Below are positions 16,058-26,731 of a stretch of DNA of 64,000 bases, in pieces (within the stretch, counting starts at the first letter, position 1; each line of letters begins with the position of its first letter). The DNA is from Betaproteobacteria bacterium SCN2. GTDB lineage: Bacteria > Pseudomonadota > Gammaproteobacteria > Burkholderiales > Thiobacillaceae. Position numbers and translations under genes: made by a program. The stretch covers positions 186,001 to 250,000 of the forward strand of contig WBSG01000003.1 in NCBI GenBank assembly GCA_008923285.1. The letters are read 5' to 3'. The notes under the pieces were generated by a model, which did not search any database, was not told the DNA's origin, and saw nothing but the letters and a program-made list of their open reading frames with translations.

Positions 16058-16110
16058 TGTTCTCCCCTTGGAATGCTGCCATCTTAACGGGAAACGACTA
16101 CCCTGAGAGC

Positions 16111-17877
16111 ATGACGACGGATCCATTTACCAGCGATATTTCGCGCCATATCTGGGACGCGAAGTATCGCTTCCGCGATGCCGGCAAGGTGAAGGACGCC
16201 ACGGTCGAGGACACCTGGCGCCGGGTCGCGCGTGCGCTCGCCGGCGTGGAGGCCGCCGGACGGGCGCAGTGGGAACAGCGTTTTTACGGCGCGCTGGAAG
16301 ATTTCCGCTTCCTGCCCGGCGGCCGCATCCTTGCCGGCGCCGGCACCGGCCACCGCGTCACCCTGTTCAACTGCTTCGTCATGGGCCGGGTCGAGGATTC
16401 GATGGACGGCATCTTCGACGCGCTGAAGGAAGGCGCGCTGACCATGCAGCAGGGTGGCGGCGTGGGCTACGACTTTTCCACCCTGCGCCCCGCCGGCACC
16501 CAGGCCATGAGCGTGGGCGTCGTGGCCTCGGGCCCGGTGTCCTTCATGCACATCTGGGATGCGATGTGCGCCACCATCCTCTCCACCGGCGCGCGCCGCG
16601 GGGCCATGATGGCCACGCTCCGCTGCGACCATCCCGACATTTTCGAATTCGTCCGCATCAAGCGCGACCCCGCGAAACTCAGGCACTTCAACCTGTCGGT
16701 GCTGGCCAGCGATGGCTTCATGCAGGCAGTGAAGGAGGACACCGACTGGCCGCTGGCATTTCCCGCCGTCGGCGAGCCCGACTCGCGCGTGTACCGGGTG
16801 GTGCGCGCGCGCGAGCTGTGGAACGAGATCATGGCGGCGACCTACGACTACGCCGAGCCGGGCGTGCTGTTCATCGACCGCATCAACGCGCAGAACAATC
16901 TCTGGTACGCGGAGCGGCTCGCCGCCACCAATCCCTGCGGCGAAATCCCGCTGCCGCCCTACGGCGCCTGCAACCTCGGCTCGCTCAACCTCACCCGCTT
17001 CGTGCGCGCGCCGTTCGAGGACAGCGCCGCGCTGGATTTCGCCGCACTCGAGGAAACCACGGCGCTGGCCGTGCGCATGCTCGACAACGTCTGCGACCTC
17101 TCGCGCTTCCCCCTGGAAAAGCAGGCCCAGGCCGCACATGCCACGCGCCGCATCGGGCTCGGCCTCACTGGCCTGGGCAATGCCCTGATCATGCTGGGCC
17201 TGCGCTACGACAGCGCCGAGGCCCGGCGGGCCGCTGCGGCCATCATGCAGCGCATCTGCGAAACGGCTTACCGCACTTCCATCGAACTCGCGCGCGAAAA
17301 AGGCGGCTTTCCGCTGCTCGATCGCGAAAAGCACGTGCAGGGCGCCTTCATCCGCAACCTGGCGGAAGACATCCGCAGCGGCATCGCGCAGCACGGCATC
17401 CGCAATTCCCATCTCACCGCGATCGCCCCCACCGGCACCATCAGCCTGCTCGCCAACAACGTGTCGAGCGGGCTGGAGCCGGTGTTCCAGTACGACTACC
17501 GCCGCCGCATCTACGAAATGGACGGCCAGTTGCACGAGTACGCAGTCAGCGACTACGCCCATGCGCTGTATCGCAGCCTGCGCGGAGCGCAAGCGCCGCT
17601 GCCCCAGGCTTTCATCACCGCCGGGGAAATTTCGCCCTACCGCCACCTCGACATGCAGGCGGCGCTGCAGCCCTGGGTGGACAACGCCATCTCCAAGACC
17701 ATCAACATCCCGGTCGATTACGCATTCGAGGAATTCCAGTCGGTCTACCAGTATGCCCACGAGCACGGCCTGAAAGGCTGCACCACCTACCGCCCCAATC
17801 CGATCACCGGGCAGGTACTGGTGGAAGAGCCGGAAGCGGCCTCGCATTGCTGCTCGGTCGAGCGCGAAGCGGATTGA
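16111..17877 (+). CDS. nrdJ: adenosylcobalamin-dependent (class II) ribonucleotide reductase
   Basis: This enzyme reduces ribonucleotides to deoxyribonucleotides with a coenzyme-B12-derived thiyl radical and works with or without oxygen. The 588-residue length fits the short class II group (TIGR02504 type). Visible are [12 protein letters not shown] (first redox Cys near 87), [14 protein letters not shown], the catalytic finger-loop [20 protein letters not shown] (Cys near 275), [34 protein letters not shown], and a C-terminal [11 protein letters not shown] Cys pair likely used for re-reduction. No cobalamin riboswitch is seen in the 53 bases upstream. It sits alone on the plus strand between lpxB and rnhB. 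Confidence 0.9.
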   Translation: MTTDPFTSDISRHIWDAKYRFRDAGKVKDATVEDTWRRVARALAGVEAAGRAQWEQRFYGALEDFRFLPGGRILAGAGTGHRVTLFNCFVMGRVEDSMDGIFDALKEGALTMQQGGGVGYDFSTLRPAGTQAMSVGVVASGPVSFMHIWDAMCATILSTGARRGAMMATLRCDHPDIFEFVRIKRDPAKLRHFNLSVLASDGFMQAVKEDTDWPLAFPAVGEPDSRVYRVVRARELWNEIMAATYDYAEPGVLFIDRINAQNNLWYAERLAATNPCGEIPLPPYGACNLGSLNLTRFVRAPFEDSAALDFAALEETTALAVRMLDNVCDLSRFPLEKQAQAAHATRRIGLGLTGLGNALIMLGLRYDSAEARRAAAAIMQRICETAYRTSIELAREKGGFPLLDREKHVQGAFIRNLAEDIRSGIAQHGIRNSHLTAIAPTGTISLLANNVSSGLEPVFQYDYRRRIYEMDGQLHEYAVSDYAHALYRSLRGAQAPLPQAFITAGEISPYRHLDMQAALQPWVDNAISKTINIPVDYAFEEFQSVYQYAHEHGLKGCTTYRPNPITGQVLVEEPEAASHCCSVEREAD

Positions 17878-17882
17878 CTTTG

Positions 17883-17952
17883 ACAACGGGGAGGTTAAGA
17901 GAGGCAAGGGAGAAAATCCTTTCTCCTCCATTGCCCTCCCATTCCTCCCTGT
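17883..17952. repeat. GAGGACA-type intergenic palindrome, copy 4 (diverged)
   Basis: Purine-rich left arm (ACAACGGGGAGGTTAAGAG... to about 17914) and pyrimidine-rich right arm from about 17920 (TTTCTCCTCCATTGCCCTCC...). The arms are imperfect inverted complements. It lies between the convergent ends of nrdJ and lpxB, starting about five bases after the nrdJ stop. Confidence 0.5.
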
Positions 17953-17980
17953 ATGAGCTTTTTTCGGGTTGATGCGGTTT

Positions 17981-19108
17981 TTACATCAGGTAAGGCTCCA
18001 GCGCCTCGGCGATGCGCTCGCCGGCATTGCAGCGCAGGGTTTCGTGCAGGCTGCGGAATTCCGCCGCCAGGGCAGCACACTTTTCAGGGGCGTCCAGCCA
18101 GCCCAGTACCGCCTCGGCGAGCTTGTCCGGCGTGGCGTTTTCCTGCAGCAACTCCGGCACGGCGAAACGCCCGAGCAGGATGTTGGGCAGCCCGACGTAG
18201 GGCAGGTAGAGCTTGCCCCGGGCAATCCAGGCGGTGATGGCCGGCACCTTGTAGGTGATGACCATGGGTTTCTTCAACAGCGCCGCTTCCAGCGTGGCCG
18301 TGCCGGAAGCCAGCACCACCACGTCGGCTGCCGTCATCGCCTGCTGCGATTGTCCCCGCAGCACCTTGACCGGCAGGCCGGACGCGACAGCCTGCGCGCG
18401 CAGGCTGGACTCGACCGCCTCGGTCGCCGCCGGAATCAGGAATTGCGCCGCGGGCCTGCTTGCCAGGATGCGCTTCGCCGCTTGCAGCATGAGCGGCGCC
18501 AGGCGCTTGACCTCGCCGCGGCGCGAACCCGGCAGCAAGGCAATCACCGGGCCGGAGGCCTTGATGCCCAACTCCAGCCTGGCCGCCGCCATGTCAGGCG
18601 CGAGCGGCAGCCGGTCGGCCATGGGGTGGCCGACATAGGTCACGGGTATGCCGGCCTGGCGATAGATCTCCTCCTCGAAGGGGAACATCACCAGCATGTG
18701 CGAAACGGATTGCCCGATCTTGTGGATGCGCTCGCCGCGCCAGGCCCAGATCGACGGGCTGACGAAATGCACGGCAGGAATGCCGGCGGCCTTGAGCTTC
18801 GCCTCCACGCCGAAATTGAAATCGGGCGCATCGATGCCGACGAAGACCTGCGGGCGGCTGGCGAGAAAATGGTCAACGGTCTCGCGCCGCAGCCTCAACA
18901 AATCGGGCAGATGCCGCAGCACCTCGACATAACCGTTGACCGAAAGCCGCTCACAGGAAGCCAGTGCATGCGCGCCCGCCGCCACCATGCGCGGTCCGAC
19001 GATGCCCTCGAATTGCAGTGACGGATGGCGCGCCTTGAGCGCCCGGATCAGTTCAGCGCCGAGCAGGTCGCCGGAAGCTTCGCCAGCGATCAGCCCAACG
19101 GCAGCCAT
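17981..19108 (-). CDS. lpxB: lipid-A-disaccharide synthase
   Basis: LpxB joins UDP-2,3-diacylglucosamine and lipid X to form the lipid A disaccharide at the inner-membrane face. The 375-residue protein has the family N-terminus VGLIAGEASGDLLGAELI, GIDAPDFNFGVE, SPSIWAWRGERIHKI, YVGHPMADRLPL, LLPGSRRGEVKRL and ASGTATLEAALLKKPMVITYK, typical of this GT-B glycosyltransferase. ATG at 19108 overlaps the lpxA stop (TGATG), giving translational coupling. It is the last gene of the rpsB-to-lpxB run. Confidence 0.97.
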   Translation of the reverse strand: MAAVGLIAGEASGDLLGAELIRALKARHPSLQFEGIVGPRMVAAGAHALASCERLSVNGYVEVLRHLPDLLRLRRETVDHFLASRPQVFVGIDAPDFNFGVEAKLKAAGIPAVHFVSPSIWAWRGERIHKIGQSVSHMLVMFPFEEEIYRQAGIPVTYVGHPMADRLPLAPDMAAARLELGIKASGPVIALLPGSRRGEVKRLAPLMLQAAKRILASRPAAQFLIPAATEAVESSLRAQAVASGLPVKVLRGQSQQAMTAADVVVLASGTATLEAALLKKPMVITYKVPAITAWIARGKLYLPYVGLPNILLGRFAVPELLQENATPDKLAEAVLGWLDAPEKCAALAAEFRSLHETLRCNAGERIAEALEPYLM

Positions 19109-19878
19109 CAACGGATGATGCCGCGCTCGGCCTTGCGCAGGAAATCGGTCAGCAGATCCACTTCCGGCGCCTTCATGGCATCGAGCTGTTGCAGCGCTTC
19201 CTGCAGGGTCAGGCCGTCGCGGTACAGGATCTTGTACGCGCGCTTGAGGGTGGCGAGCTGCTCGGGCATGAAACCGCGACGCTTGAGGCCTTCGCTGTTG
19301 ATGCCGTGCGGCTTGGCCGGCTGGCCGGCTGCCGTGACATAGGGCGGGATGTCCTTGTAGACGATGGTGCCGCCGCCGGTGATGACGTGGGCGCCGATCT
19401 GGCAGAACTGGTGCACCGCGGTGAGGCCGCCGAGGATGGCATGGTCGCCGATCTCGACATGGCCGGCGAGCGTGGTGTTGTTGGCCATCACCGTGTGATC
19501 GCCGACGATGCAGTCGTGTGCGATGTGCACGTAGGCCATCACCCAGTTATGGCTGCCGACCCGGGTCACGCCGGCATCCTGCGCGGTGCCGATGTTGAAG
19601 GTGCAGAATTCGCGGATGGTGTTGTGGTCGCCGATTTCCAGGCGCGTCGGTTCGCCGGCGTATTTCTTGTCCTGCGGCACTTCGCCCAGCGACACGAACT
19701 GGAAAATGCGGTTGTTCCTGCCGATGCGGGTATGCCCGGTGATGACGGCATGCGCGCCGACCGTCGTACCCTCGCCGATTTCGACGTGCCGGCCGATGAC
19801 GGCATAGGGGCCGATCTTTACATCCTTGGCGAGCTTGGCGCCCTGTTCGATGATAGCGGTGGTATGAACCTGCGGCAT
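19108..19878 (-). CDS. lpxA: acyl-ACP--UDP-N-acetylglucosamine O-acyltransferase
   Basis: LpxA performs the first step of lipid A synthesis, moving a 3-hydroxyacyl chain to UDP-GlcNAc. The 256-residue protein is a left-handed parallel beta helix, seen as hexapeptide repeats through residues about 1-185 (for example [32 protein letters not shown] in pieces), with the catalytic His in AYVHIAHDC and the [19 protein letters not shown] region, followed by a C-terminal helical domain. Its start overlaps the fabZ stop by one base, so fabZ, lpxA and lpxB are tightly coupled. Confidence 0.97.
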   Translation of the reverse strand: MPQVHTTAIIEQGAKLAKDVKIGPYAVIGRHVEIGEGTTVGAHAVITGHTRIGRNNRIFQFVSLGEVPQDKKYAGEPTRLEIGDHNTIREFCTFNIGTAQDAGVTRVGSHNWVMAYVHIAHDCIVGDHTVMANNTTLAGHVEIGDHAILGGLTAVHQFCQIGAHVITGGGTIVYKDIPPYVTAAGQPAKPHGINSEGLKRRGFMPEQLATLKRAYKILYRDGLTLQEALQQLDAMKAPEVDLLTDFLRKAERGIIR

Positions 19879-20321
19879 TACATGTTCCTGAGCGCGGCCA
19901 TCATTTCCGCCTCAGCCACCACTTCGCCATCGACCTCGGCGCGCGTGGCGTATTTCCAGATGCCGCGCATGTTGCGCAGGATTTCGGCCTTGAGGATCAA
20001 CTGGTCGCCCGGCATCACCGGTTTCTTGAAACGGGCGCCGTCGATGCCGGCAAAATACACCACCGAATCCTCATCCGGCACCTTGTTCTCGGTCACGTAG
20101 GAAAGCACCGCAGCAGCCTGCGCCAGCGCCTCCAGGATCAGCACCCCCGGCATCACCGGGTGATGCGGGAAATGGCCGGGAAAATGCGGCTCGTTCATGG
20201 TCACGTTCTTGAGCGCGACGATGCGCTTGCCGGGCTCGCATTCGAGCACGCGGTCCACCAGCAGAAACGGATAGCGGTGCGGCAGGTGCCGCATGATTTC
20301 CTGAATGTCCATGAATGCCAT
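19878..20321 (-). CDS. fabZ: 3-hydroxyacyl-ACP dehydratase FabZ
   Basis: FabZ removes water from 3-hydroxyacyl-ACP in fatty acid elongation and competes with LpxA and LpxD for the same substrate, explaining its location between their genes. The 147-residue hotdog-fold protein begins with [21 protein letters not shown] and has the active-site stretch [20 protein letters not shown] with the catalytic His, then the Glu in the following helix. The ATG at 20321 is used here; an in-frame ATG at 20312 is also plausible. Confidence 0.96.
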   Translation of the reverse strand: MAFMDIQEIMRHLPHRYPFLLVDRVLECEPGKRIVALKNVTMNEPHFPGHFPHHPVMPGVLILEALAQAAAVLSYVTENKVPDEDSVVYFAGIDGARFKKPVMPGDQLILKAEILRNMRGIWKYATRAEVDGEVVAEAEMMAALRNM

Positions 20322-20323
20322 GA

Positions 20324-21355
20324 TTATTTGTTTCCTTCCAGTTCCGAGATTCGTTTTTCCAGTTCCTTGATGCGGCCGGCGAGCTTGTCAAGGTTGCGCA
20401 AATGCGCCGCGTTCCTGAGCCATTCCCCATGTTCCGAGAAAGGCAGCGCCGAAGTGTAGGTGCCGGGCTTGGTCAATGATTTCGTGATCAGCGTATTGGT
20501 GGAGATGCGCACGCCATCGGCAATCTCGATGTGGCCAAAGATCATGGCCGCTCCGCCGATCATGCAGTGCCTGCCGATTTTCGCGCTGCCGGCGATGCCG
20601 GTGCAGGCGGCGATCGCGGTATGCGCGCCGATTTTCACGTTATGCGCCACCTGGATCAGGTTGTCCAGCTTGACCCCCTCCTCGATCACGGTGTCATCGA
20701 GCGCGCCGCGGTCGATGGTGGTGCAGGCGCCGATCTCGACATCGTCGCCGATGACCACGCGCCCCACCTGCGGAATCTTCACCCAGCGCCCCTTGTCGTT
20801 GGCGAAGCCGAAGCCGTCCGAGCCGATGACGCAGCCGCCATGCAGGATTACGCGGCTGCCCAGCACGCACTGGTGGTAGATCGTGACATTCGCATGCAGC
20901 AGGCAATCGTCGCCCAGGCGCGCATGCTCGCCAATCACGCAGTTGGGGCCGATGATGCTGCGCTCGCCGATGACGGCGCCCTCGCCAATGACAGTCCCAG
21001 GACCGATGGCGGCACTCGCCGCCACCCGCGCCTGCGGATGCACGCTTGCAGCCGGATGGATGCCCGGGATCGGCTGCGGCGCAGGGTTCAGCAGCGTCGA
21101 TACGCGCGCGAAATAAAGATAGGGGTTGTCGCTGACGATGCGCGGGCGCCTGTCGCTGTCGCGCCCCTCGGGCGGCAGGATCAGCGCGCCGGCCTGCGAG
21201 GAGCCGATGTCGCGCAGATATTTCGCCTGCGACACGAAGGCAATCTCCTGTGGCCCTGCCCGTTCGACCGGGGCCACGCCGGAAACCGTCACGCCATTGT
21301 CGTCAAGCAGTTCGCCGCCGAAGCGCGTGACAATCTCCGCCAGCGAATATGCCAT
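20324..21355 (-). CDS. lpxD: UDP-3-O-acylglucosamine N-acyltransferase
   Basis: LpxD adds the N-linked hydroxyacyl chain in the third step of lipid A synthesis. The 343-residue protein has an N-terminal uridine-binding domain (residues 1-100), a hexapeptide-repeat beta helix (about 105-300: [20 protein letters not shown] and following) with the catalytic-His region [18 protein letters not shown], and a C-terminal coiled-coil helix ([10 protein letters not shown]-like end). It is two bases from fabZ and 13 from skp, inside the bamA-to-lpxB operon. Confidence 0.97.
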   Translation of the reverse strand: MAYSLAEIVTRFGGELLDDNGVTVSGVAPVERAGPQEIAFVSQAKYLRDIGSSQAGALILPPEGRDSDRRPRIVSDNPYLYFARVSTLLNPAPQPIPGIHPAASVHPQARVAASAAIGPGTVIGEGAVIGERSIIGPNCVIGEHARLGDDCLLHANVTIYHQCVLGSRVILHGGCVIGSDGFGFANDKGRWVKIPQVGRVVIGDDVEIGACTTIDRGALDDTVIEEGVKLDNLIQVAHNVKIGAHTAIAACTGIAGSAKIGRHCMIGGAAMIFGHIEIADGVRISTNTLITKSLTKPGTYTSALPFSEHGEWLRNAAHLRNLDKLAGRIKELEKRISELEGNK

Positions 21356-21367
21356 CCCGCGCCGGAA

Positions 21368-21865
21368 TTACTTGTCGCCCAATGCCTTCATCACGCGGTC
21401 GGTGATGTCGATTTTGGGGTTGAAGTAAACCGCCTGCTCAACGATCAGGTCGAATTTGTCGGTCTTGGCGATTTCGAGTATGGCCTTGCGCGCCTTTTCC
21501 TGGATCACGCCCAATTCCTGGTTGCGGCGCAGGTTCAAGTCTTCGCGGAATTCACGGCTCTGCTTCTGGAACTCGCGGTTGAGGTTGGCGAGTTCGCGCT
21601 CCTTGTTCCGGCGCTCGGTTTCGGACATGGTCACGCCATCCTTGTCGAGCTGCGCCTGCAGGTCGCGTGCCTGCTTGGCCATCTTCTGCAATTCCTGCTC
21701 GCGCGGGGAAAACTCCCTTTCCAGGCTCTTCTGGGCCCTGACCGAAAGCGGCGCTTCGCGCAACAGCCGCTCGGTGTTCACAAAGCCGATTTTTTCCGCC
21801 TGCACCGCCGTCATTGCGAACATCGGCAGCAGCATGGCTGAAAGCAAAAATATCTGTTTTTTCAT
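21368..21865 (-). CDS. skp: periplasmic chaperone Skp/OmpH
   Basis: Skp binds unfolded outer-membrane proteins as they leave SecYEG and hands them to the Bam complex. The 165-residue preprotein starts with a clear signal peptide (KKQIFLLSAMLLPMFAMTAVQA, cleavage before EKIGFV). The mature part is largely charged coiled coil (about 55-120), the tentacle helices, ending FNPKIDITDRVMKALGDK. ATG at 21865 with GGAG upstream is preferred to an earlier in-frame codon. Position directly after bamA is conserved. Confidence 0.94.
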   Translation of the reverse strand: MKKQIFLLSAMLLPMFAMTAVQAEKIGFVNTERLLREAPLSVRAQKSLEREFSPREQELQKMAKQARDLQAQLDKDGVTMSETERRNKERELANLNREFQKQSREFREDLNLRRNQELGVIQEKARKAILEIAKTDKFDLIVEQAVYFNPKIDITDRVMKALGDK

Positions 21866-21886
21866 TACCGCTCCACACGCATCCAA

Positions 21887-24193
21887 TCAGAAGGTCGTAC
21901 CCATGCTGAATTGGAATACCTCAGTTTCATCGTAATCCTTGGAATTGATCGGGTAGGCCAGGCTGAACTTCAGCGGCCCCAGCGGGGAGTTCCAGGCCAG
22001 CCCGACACCGGCCGAGAAGCGCATGTCTTCAAAGCCGAGCTTGTTTGACCCGTATTGGCTGGCGCCAGTTCCGAACGCCGCACCGGCATCGAAGAAGGTA
22101 GACAGCCGCACCGAATTGTCCTTGATGCCGGGCATGGGGAAGTACAACTCCACATTGCCGACGAACTTGGTGTCGCCGCCCAGGGCTACGACGTCGCCAT
22201 CGACATCGATTTCCTTGGGGCCGATCGTGCCGGAAGCGAAGCCGCGCACCGAGCTCACGCCGCCGACGAAGAAGTTTCGGTAGAAAGGCAGTTCGCTGTT
22301 GCCCAGCCCGCCGCCGTAACCGACCTCGCCGTTCACCATGAGCGTGAAGTCCTTGCTCAGCGGGAAATACTGCTGGTGCTGCAGCGACAGCTTGTAGTAC
22401 TGGAGGTCCCCGGGAGGTGCGCCGAATTCGAGCGCGGCACGCTGCATCATGCCGCTGGTCGGGAACAGGTAATTGTCGCGGGTGTCGCGCGCGAGTGAGG
22501 CATCCAGCCGCAGGGTGTTGTTGGTATCGCCATGCTTGGCGACGAAGTTCTGATACTTGATCGGGCTCTTCGCCGTGGTGGAGATTTGCAGCTGTTCGAC
22601 GGCCGCGCCGAGGAACAGCGTGTCCTTCTCGTTGAGCGGCAGACCAAAACGCATGCCCAGGCCCATGGTGGAAGACTCGTACTCGCCGACGCCGTCGAGC
22701 GAGGAGGCATCCACGTCGCGGCGATAGGCATCATAGCCGAGGCTGATGCCGTCGATGGTGTAGTAGGGATTGGTGAAGGACAGCGAATACACGGTGTTCA
22801 CGCTGCCGCTGTTGATCTGGGCGGAAAGGCGGTTGCCGCTGCCGAAGGCATTGGCCTGGTTGATCGAGCCGGACAGGATGAGGCCTTCGGACGAGGAGAA
22901 GCCCGCGCCCAGCAGGATGTTGCCGGTCGCCTTTTCGGACACGCCGATGTTCACGTCGACCTGGTCGGTGGTGCCGGAAACGGCCGGGGTCTCGATGTTG
23001 ATGTCATTGAAATAGCCGAGGCGGTTCAGGCGGTTGCGCGAAAGATTGATCTTTTCGGCGTTGTACCAGCCGCCCTCCATCTGGCGGACTTCGCGGCGGA
23101 TGACTTCGTCGCGGGTCTTGGTATTGCCGGCCACGTTCACGCGGTTGACATAGACGCGGCGGCCCGGATCGACGAACAGTGTGAAGGCGACCTGGTGCTT
23201 TTCCTTGTCCAGTTCCGGCACGGCATTGACGTTGGCGAAGGCATAGCCCTCGTTGCCGAGGCGGTCACCGATCTTGCGCGTGGACTCGGTGAGCTTCTCG
23301 CGCGAGAACACCTCGCCCGGCTTGATAGTGATCAGCTTGCGCAACTCGTCTTCCGGGACCAGCATCTGGCCGGCCAGGTTGATGTCGGAAACGGTGTAAT
23401 TCGGACCCTCGGTAACGTTGACCGTGATGAAGATGTCCTTCTTGTCGGGACTGATGGTCACCTGGGTGGAATCGATGCTGAATTCCAGGTAACCCTGGTT
23501 CAGGTAGAACGAGCGCAGTGCCTCGAGGTCGCCGGAGAGCTTGGTCTTGGAGTACTGGTCGTCCTTGGTATACCAGGACAGCCAGCCGGGCGTCGACGAA
23601 CCGAACTGGGAAAGCAGCTTCTTTTCGCTGAAGGTCTTGTTGCCGACGATGTTGATCTGCCGGATCTTGGCGGCCTCGCCTTCGACCACGTCGAACTGCA
23701 GCGCGACGCGGTTGCGCTCGAGCGGTGTGGCCGTCGTCACCACCTGCACCGAGTAGAGGCCGCGGTTGTAGTACTGGCGCTTCAATTCCTGCTCGGCACG
23801 GTCGAGCATGCTCTTGTCGAACACCCTGCCCTCGGCCAGGCCGGTCTGCTTGAGGCCGGCCTTGAGTTCTTCCTCGGAAAACTCCTTGATTCCGGACATG
23901 GTCAGCTTGGCGATCGAGGGCCGCTCTTCCACCGCCACGATCAGCACGCCATCCTGCGCTTCCAGCTTGACGTCCTTGAAGAAGCCGGTTGCGTACAGCG
24001 CCTTGATGGCGCTGACGGCGGTTTCGTCGGTAAAGGTGTCGCCCACCTTGACCGGCAGGTAGCTGAACACCGATCCCGCCTCGGTACGCTGCAGCCCCTC
24101 GACACGAATATCGCGGATGGTGAACGGCTCGACTGCCAGCGCAGAGGCCGACAACAGGGCCAGGACGACTGCCGAAGTGATGCGTTTTTTCAT
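21887..24193 (-). CDS. bamA: outer membrane protein assembly factor BamA
   Basis: BamA is the Omp85 barrel that inserts beta-barrel proteins into the outer membrane. The preprotein (about 768 residues) begins with a signal peptide (MKKRITSAVVLALLSASALA), then five POTRA repeats (about 22-420; first FTIRDIRVEGLQRTEAG), then the 16-stranded barrel with VRGFASGTIGP (the VRGF/Y motif) and a terminal Phe (FSMGTTF), the usual barrel-end signal. ATG at 24193 is chosen for the canonical signal peptide; an upstream ATG at 24208 overlaps the rseP stop and is an alternative. It is preceded by rseP and followed by skp. Confidence 0.97.
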   Translation of the reverse strand: MKKRITSAVVLALLSASALAVEPFTIRDIRVEGLQRTEAGSVFSYLPVKVGDTFTDETAVSAIKALYATGFFKDVKLEAQDGVLIVAVEERPSIAKLTMSGIKEFSEEELKAGLKQTGLAEGRVFDKSMLDRAEQELKRQYYNRGLYSVQVVTTATPLERNRVALQFDVVEGEAAKIRQINIVGNKTFSEKKLLSQFGSSTPGWLSWYTKDDQYSKTKLSGDLEALRSFYLNQGYLEFSIDSTQVTISPDKKDIFITVNVTEGPNYTVSDINLAGQMLVPEDELRKLITIKPGEVFSREKLTESTRKIGDRLGNEGYAFANVNAVPELDKEKHQVAFTLFVDPGRRVYVNRVNVAGNTKTRDEVIRREVRQMEGGWYNAEKINLSRNRLNRLGYFNDINIETPAVSGTTDQVDVNIGVSEKATGNILLGAGFSSSEGLILSGSINQANAFGSGNRLSAQINSGSVNTVYSLSFTNPYYTIDGISLGYDAYRRDVDASSLDGVGEYESSTMGLGMRFGLPLNEKDTLFLGAAVEQLQISTTAKSPIKYQNFVAKHGDTNNTLRLDASLARDTRDNYLFPTSGMMQRAALEFGAPPGDLQYYKLSLQHQQYFPLSKDFTLMVNGEVGYGGGLGNSELPFYRNFFVGGVSSVRGFASGTIGPKEIDVDGDVVALGGDTKFVGNVELYFPMPGIKDNSVRLSTFFDAGAAFGTGASQYGSNKLGFEDMRFSAGVGLAWNSPLGPLKFSLAYPINSKDYDETEVFQFSMGTTF

Positions 24194-24200
24194 TTTTGAC

Positions 24201-25541
24201 TCACTCATTCAACAAGCGGAGCACATCGTTGTACAAGGCCAGAAAGATCATGGCGCCAATAATAGCCATGCCGATCCGCGCGCCCAGTTCCATGACCTGT
24301 TCCGAGACGGGCCTCCCCCGAAAAACCTCGACGAAATAATACATTAGATGTCCACCGTCCAACAGGGGAATCGGCAACAGGTTGATCACCCCCAGGCCGA
24401 TGCTGATGATGGCCAGGAAGCCGACAAAACTCAGCCAGCCCTGCTCGGCGCTCTGTCCGGCATAGTCGGCGATCGACACCGGCCCCGACAGGTTGCGCCA
24501 GGACACCTGCCCCAGCACCATGCGGCCCAGCATTTCCAGGCTGAGAATGGCGCTGTCCCAGGTCTTTACCGCAGCCTGCCCGAGCGCCTGCAAGGGCGGA
24601 TAGCGTTCCTCGGTTTGCAGGCTGGCGAACAAGGCCGGGTCGATTTCCGGCCCGATGCCGACTCTGCCGATCTGCTGTCCCTGTTCGGTCAGGGTGGCCG
24701 GGGTCAGGCGCACGGCCCGCTGCCCCGCAGCGGATTCGACCTGCAGTTCGATTTCCGTCCCAGCGCGTCCGCGCACGTACTGGGCAAAATCCTGCCAGCG
24801 GACAACCGCCTGCCCATCCACGGACAGAATGCGGTCGCCGGCCTTGAGTCCGGCCTGCTCCGCGGCGCCGCCGGGTTCCAGTCGTCCGATCACAGGCGAC
24901 AGGGGCGGCATGTAAGGCTGCACGCCCAGCACCCTGCCATCTCCCTCGAAATAGGTTTCCGACAGGCTGCTCAAATCCAGTTCACGCACTTCTCCGTTGG
25001 TCAGCTCGATTTCGATTCTGGCCTTTTTTGCCGCGGCCTCCACCAGCGTCAGCCTCAGGTCCCCGAAGGTGCGCACGCCATCGTCGCCAACGCGCACGAT
25101 CTCGTCGCCGTCACGCAGCCCGGCCACGGCCGCGGGCGTGCCCTGGCCGGGCTCGCCGATGATCGGCTTGATGGCGGGAATGCCATGCATCAGCAGGCCC
25201 CAGAATACGACGATGGCAAGCAGGAAATTGGCCAGGGGTCCGGCCGAGACGATGACGATGCGGCGCCAGACCGTGGCTCGGTTGAAAGCGCGGTGCGCCT
25301 CGCTGCCGTCGACCCCGCCTTCGCGTTCATCCAGCATCTTCACATAGCCGCCCAGAGGCAGCGCGCTGATGGCCCACTCGGTGCCGTCCCGGCCCATGCG
25401 CTTGACGAAAAGCGGCTTGCCGAAGCCGATGGAAAATTTCAGTACCTTGACTCCGGACAGCCTGGCGGCAAGGTAGTGACCGTACTCGTGCACGATCACC
25501 AGCACGAAAATCACCACCAGAAACGCCAGCAGGGTCGTCAT
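24201..25541 (-). CDS. rseP: regulator of sigma-E protease RseP (site-2 protease)
   Basis: An intramembrane zinc metalloprotease that cuts anti-sigma-E and remnant signal peptides. The 446-residue protein has the HEYGH zinc motif at residues 18-22 in the first membrane helix, two PDZ domains (about 115-190 and 200-285; [20 protein letters not shown]), the third zinc ligand region [13 protein letters not shown], and a final membrane helix. The start overlaps the dxr stop (ATGA). The dxr-rseP-bamA order is conserved across proteobacteria. Confidence 0.96.
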   Translation of the reverse strand: MTTLLAFLVVIFVLVIVHEYGHYLAARLSGVKVLKFSIGFGKPLFVKRMGRDGTEWAISALPLGGYVKMLDEREGGVDGSEAHRAFNRATVWRRIVIVSAGPLANFLLAIVVFWGLLMHGIPAIKPIIGEPGQGTPAAVAGLRDGDEIVRVGDDGVRTFGDLRLTLVEAAAKKARIEIELTNGEVRELDLSSLSETYFEGDGRVLGVQPYMPPLSPVIGRLEPGGAAEQAGLKAGDRILSVDGQAVVRWQDFAQYVRGRAGTEIELQVESAAGQRAVRLTPATLTEQGQQIGRVGIGPEIDPALFASLQTEERYPPLQALGQAAVKTWDSAILSLEMLGRMVLGQVSWRNLSGPVSIADYAGQSAEQGWLSFVGFLAIISIGLGVINLLPIPLLDGGHLMYYFVEVFRGRPVSEQVMELGARIGMAIIGAMIFLALYNDVLRLLNE

Positions 25542-26731
25542 GTGCCGATGGTCGCTCTGGTGGCGAGGAATTCGTCCGTCTGCGCACGGGCGCGGCGGTC
25601 GGCATCCAGCAGATCACCCAGGCCAGCCGGACTGGAAGCGGGAAGCTGCGCCAGCGCATGTGCGATGGCACGGGGGATGTCGGCAAAGCTGCAGCGGCGG
25701 TTGAGGAAGGCATCGACCGCCACTTCGTTGGCTGCATTCAGCACCGCCGGCGCGTAGCCGCCGCTCTTCAACGCGTCGAAAGCGAGTTGCAGGCAGGGGA
25801 AGCGCTGCATGTCCGGCGCCTCGAACTGCAACTGGCTGCCCATCAGTTCCAGCCCCGAGACGCCGGCATCGATGCGCTCGGGGAAGCCCAGGCCATAGGC
25901 GATCGGGGTGCGCATGTCGGGCGTGCCCAGCTGCGCCATGACCGAGCCGTCACGGTATTCGACCATGGAATGGATGATGCTTTGCGGATGCACCAGCACG
26001 CGGATTTGCTCGGCCTGGGCGTTGAACAGCCAGCGCGCCTCGATCACTTCCAGGCCCTTGTTCATCATGCTGGCGGAGTCGACCGAGATTTTCTTGCCCA
26101 TCACCCAGTTGGGGTGGGCTACCGCCTGCTCGGGCGTGACGTTCGCCATCTGCTCCCTGCTCCAGGTGCGGAAGGGTCCGCCGGAGGCCGTGAGCCAGAT
26201 GGCCTTCACACCGGCCGCATCGAGATCGCCCTCGAATCCCGCCGGCAGCGACTGGTGAATGGCGCTGTGCTCGGAATCGATGGGAAACAGTTCGGCGCCG
26301 TTTTCGTGCACGGCGTCCATGAACAACTGGCCGGACACCACCAGGGTTTCCTTGTTGGCCAGCAGGATGCGCTTGCCGGCGCGCGCCGCGGCGATCGTCG
26401 CCGGCAGGCCGGCAGCGCCGACGATGGCCGCCATCAGGGTGCTGACTTCGGGCGCGGTCGCCACTTCGTCGAGTGCCGCGCTGCCGGCCAGCACCTCGGT
26501 CGCGCTGCCTGCGTCACGCAGGTTTTCGCGCAGCGCGTCGGCCGCATGCGCTTCGGTCATCACCGCGTAGCGCGGGCGAAACTGCAGGCACTGCCGGAAC
26601 AGCTTGTCGGTCTGGGTCGCGCCGGTCAGCGCGAACATCTCGAAACGCTCGGGATGGCGAGCCACCACATCCAGGGTATTGACCCCGATGGTGCCGGTCG
26701 CGCCGAGGATGGTCAGGGTCTGTTTCGTCAT
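25538..26731 (-). CDS. dxr: 1-deoxy-D-xylulose-5-phosphate reductoisomerase
   Basis: Dxr (IspC) converts DXP to MEP with NADPH, the committed step of the MEP isoprenoid pathway; ispG of the same pathway is at 57.7 kb. The 397-residue protein starts with the NADPH-binding [17 protein letters not shown], then [15 protein letters not shown], the metal/substrate region [44 protein letters not shown], and [13 protein letters not shown] near the end. ATG at 26731 overlaps the cdsA stop (ATGA). Confidence 0.97.
   Translation of the reverse strand: MTKQTLTILGATGTIGVNTLDVVARHPERFEMFALTGATQTDKLFRQCLQFRPRYAVMTEAHAADALRENLRDAGSATEVLAGSAALDEVATAPEVSTLMAAIVGAAGLPATIAAARAGKRILLANKETLVVSGQLFMDAVHENGAELFPIDSEHSAIHQSLPAGFEGDLDAAGVKAIWLTASGGPFRTWSREQMANVTPEQAVAHPNWVMGKKISVDSASMMNKGLEVIEARWLFNAQAEQIRVLVHPQSIIHSMVEYRDGSVMAQLGTPDMRTPIAYGLGFPERIDAGVSGLELMGSQLQFEAPDMQRFPCLQLAFDALKSGGYAPAVLNAANEVAVDAFLNRRCSFADIPRAIAHALAQLPASSPAGLGDLLDADRRARAQTDEFLATRATIGT

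Noticed and set aside
16058-16110. Cobalamin riboswitch before the B12-dependent reductase
   Set aside because: Only 53 bases lie between rnhB and nrdJ and they show no riboswitch core.
16084-17931. Long antisense frame (615 codons) opposite nrdJ
   Set aside because: Same high-GC artefact; nrdJ has all catalytic motifs in the other strand.
22532-24199. Long plus-strand frame opposite bamA
   Set aside because: Shadow of bamA; Ala/Val/Gly/Asp-rich with no recognisable domain.
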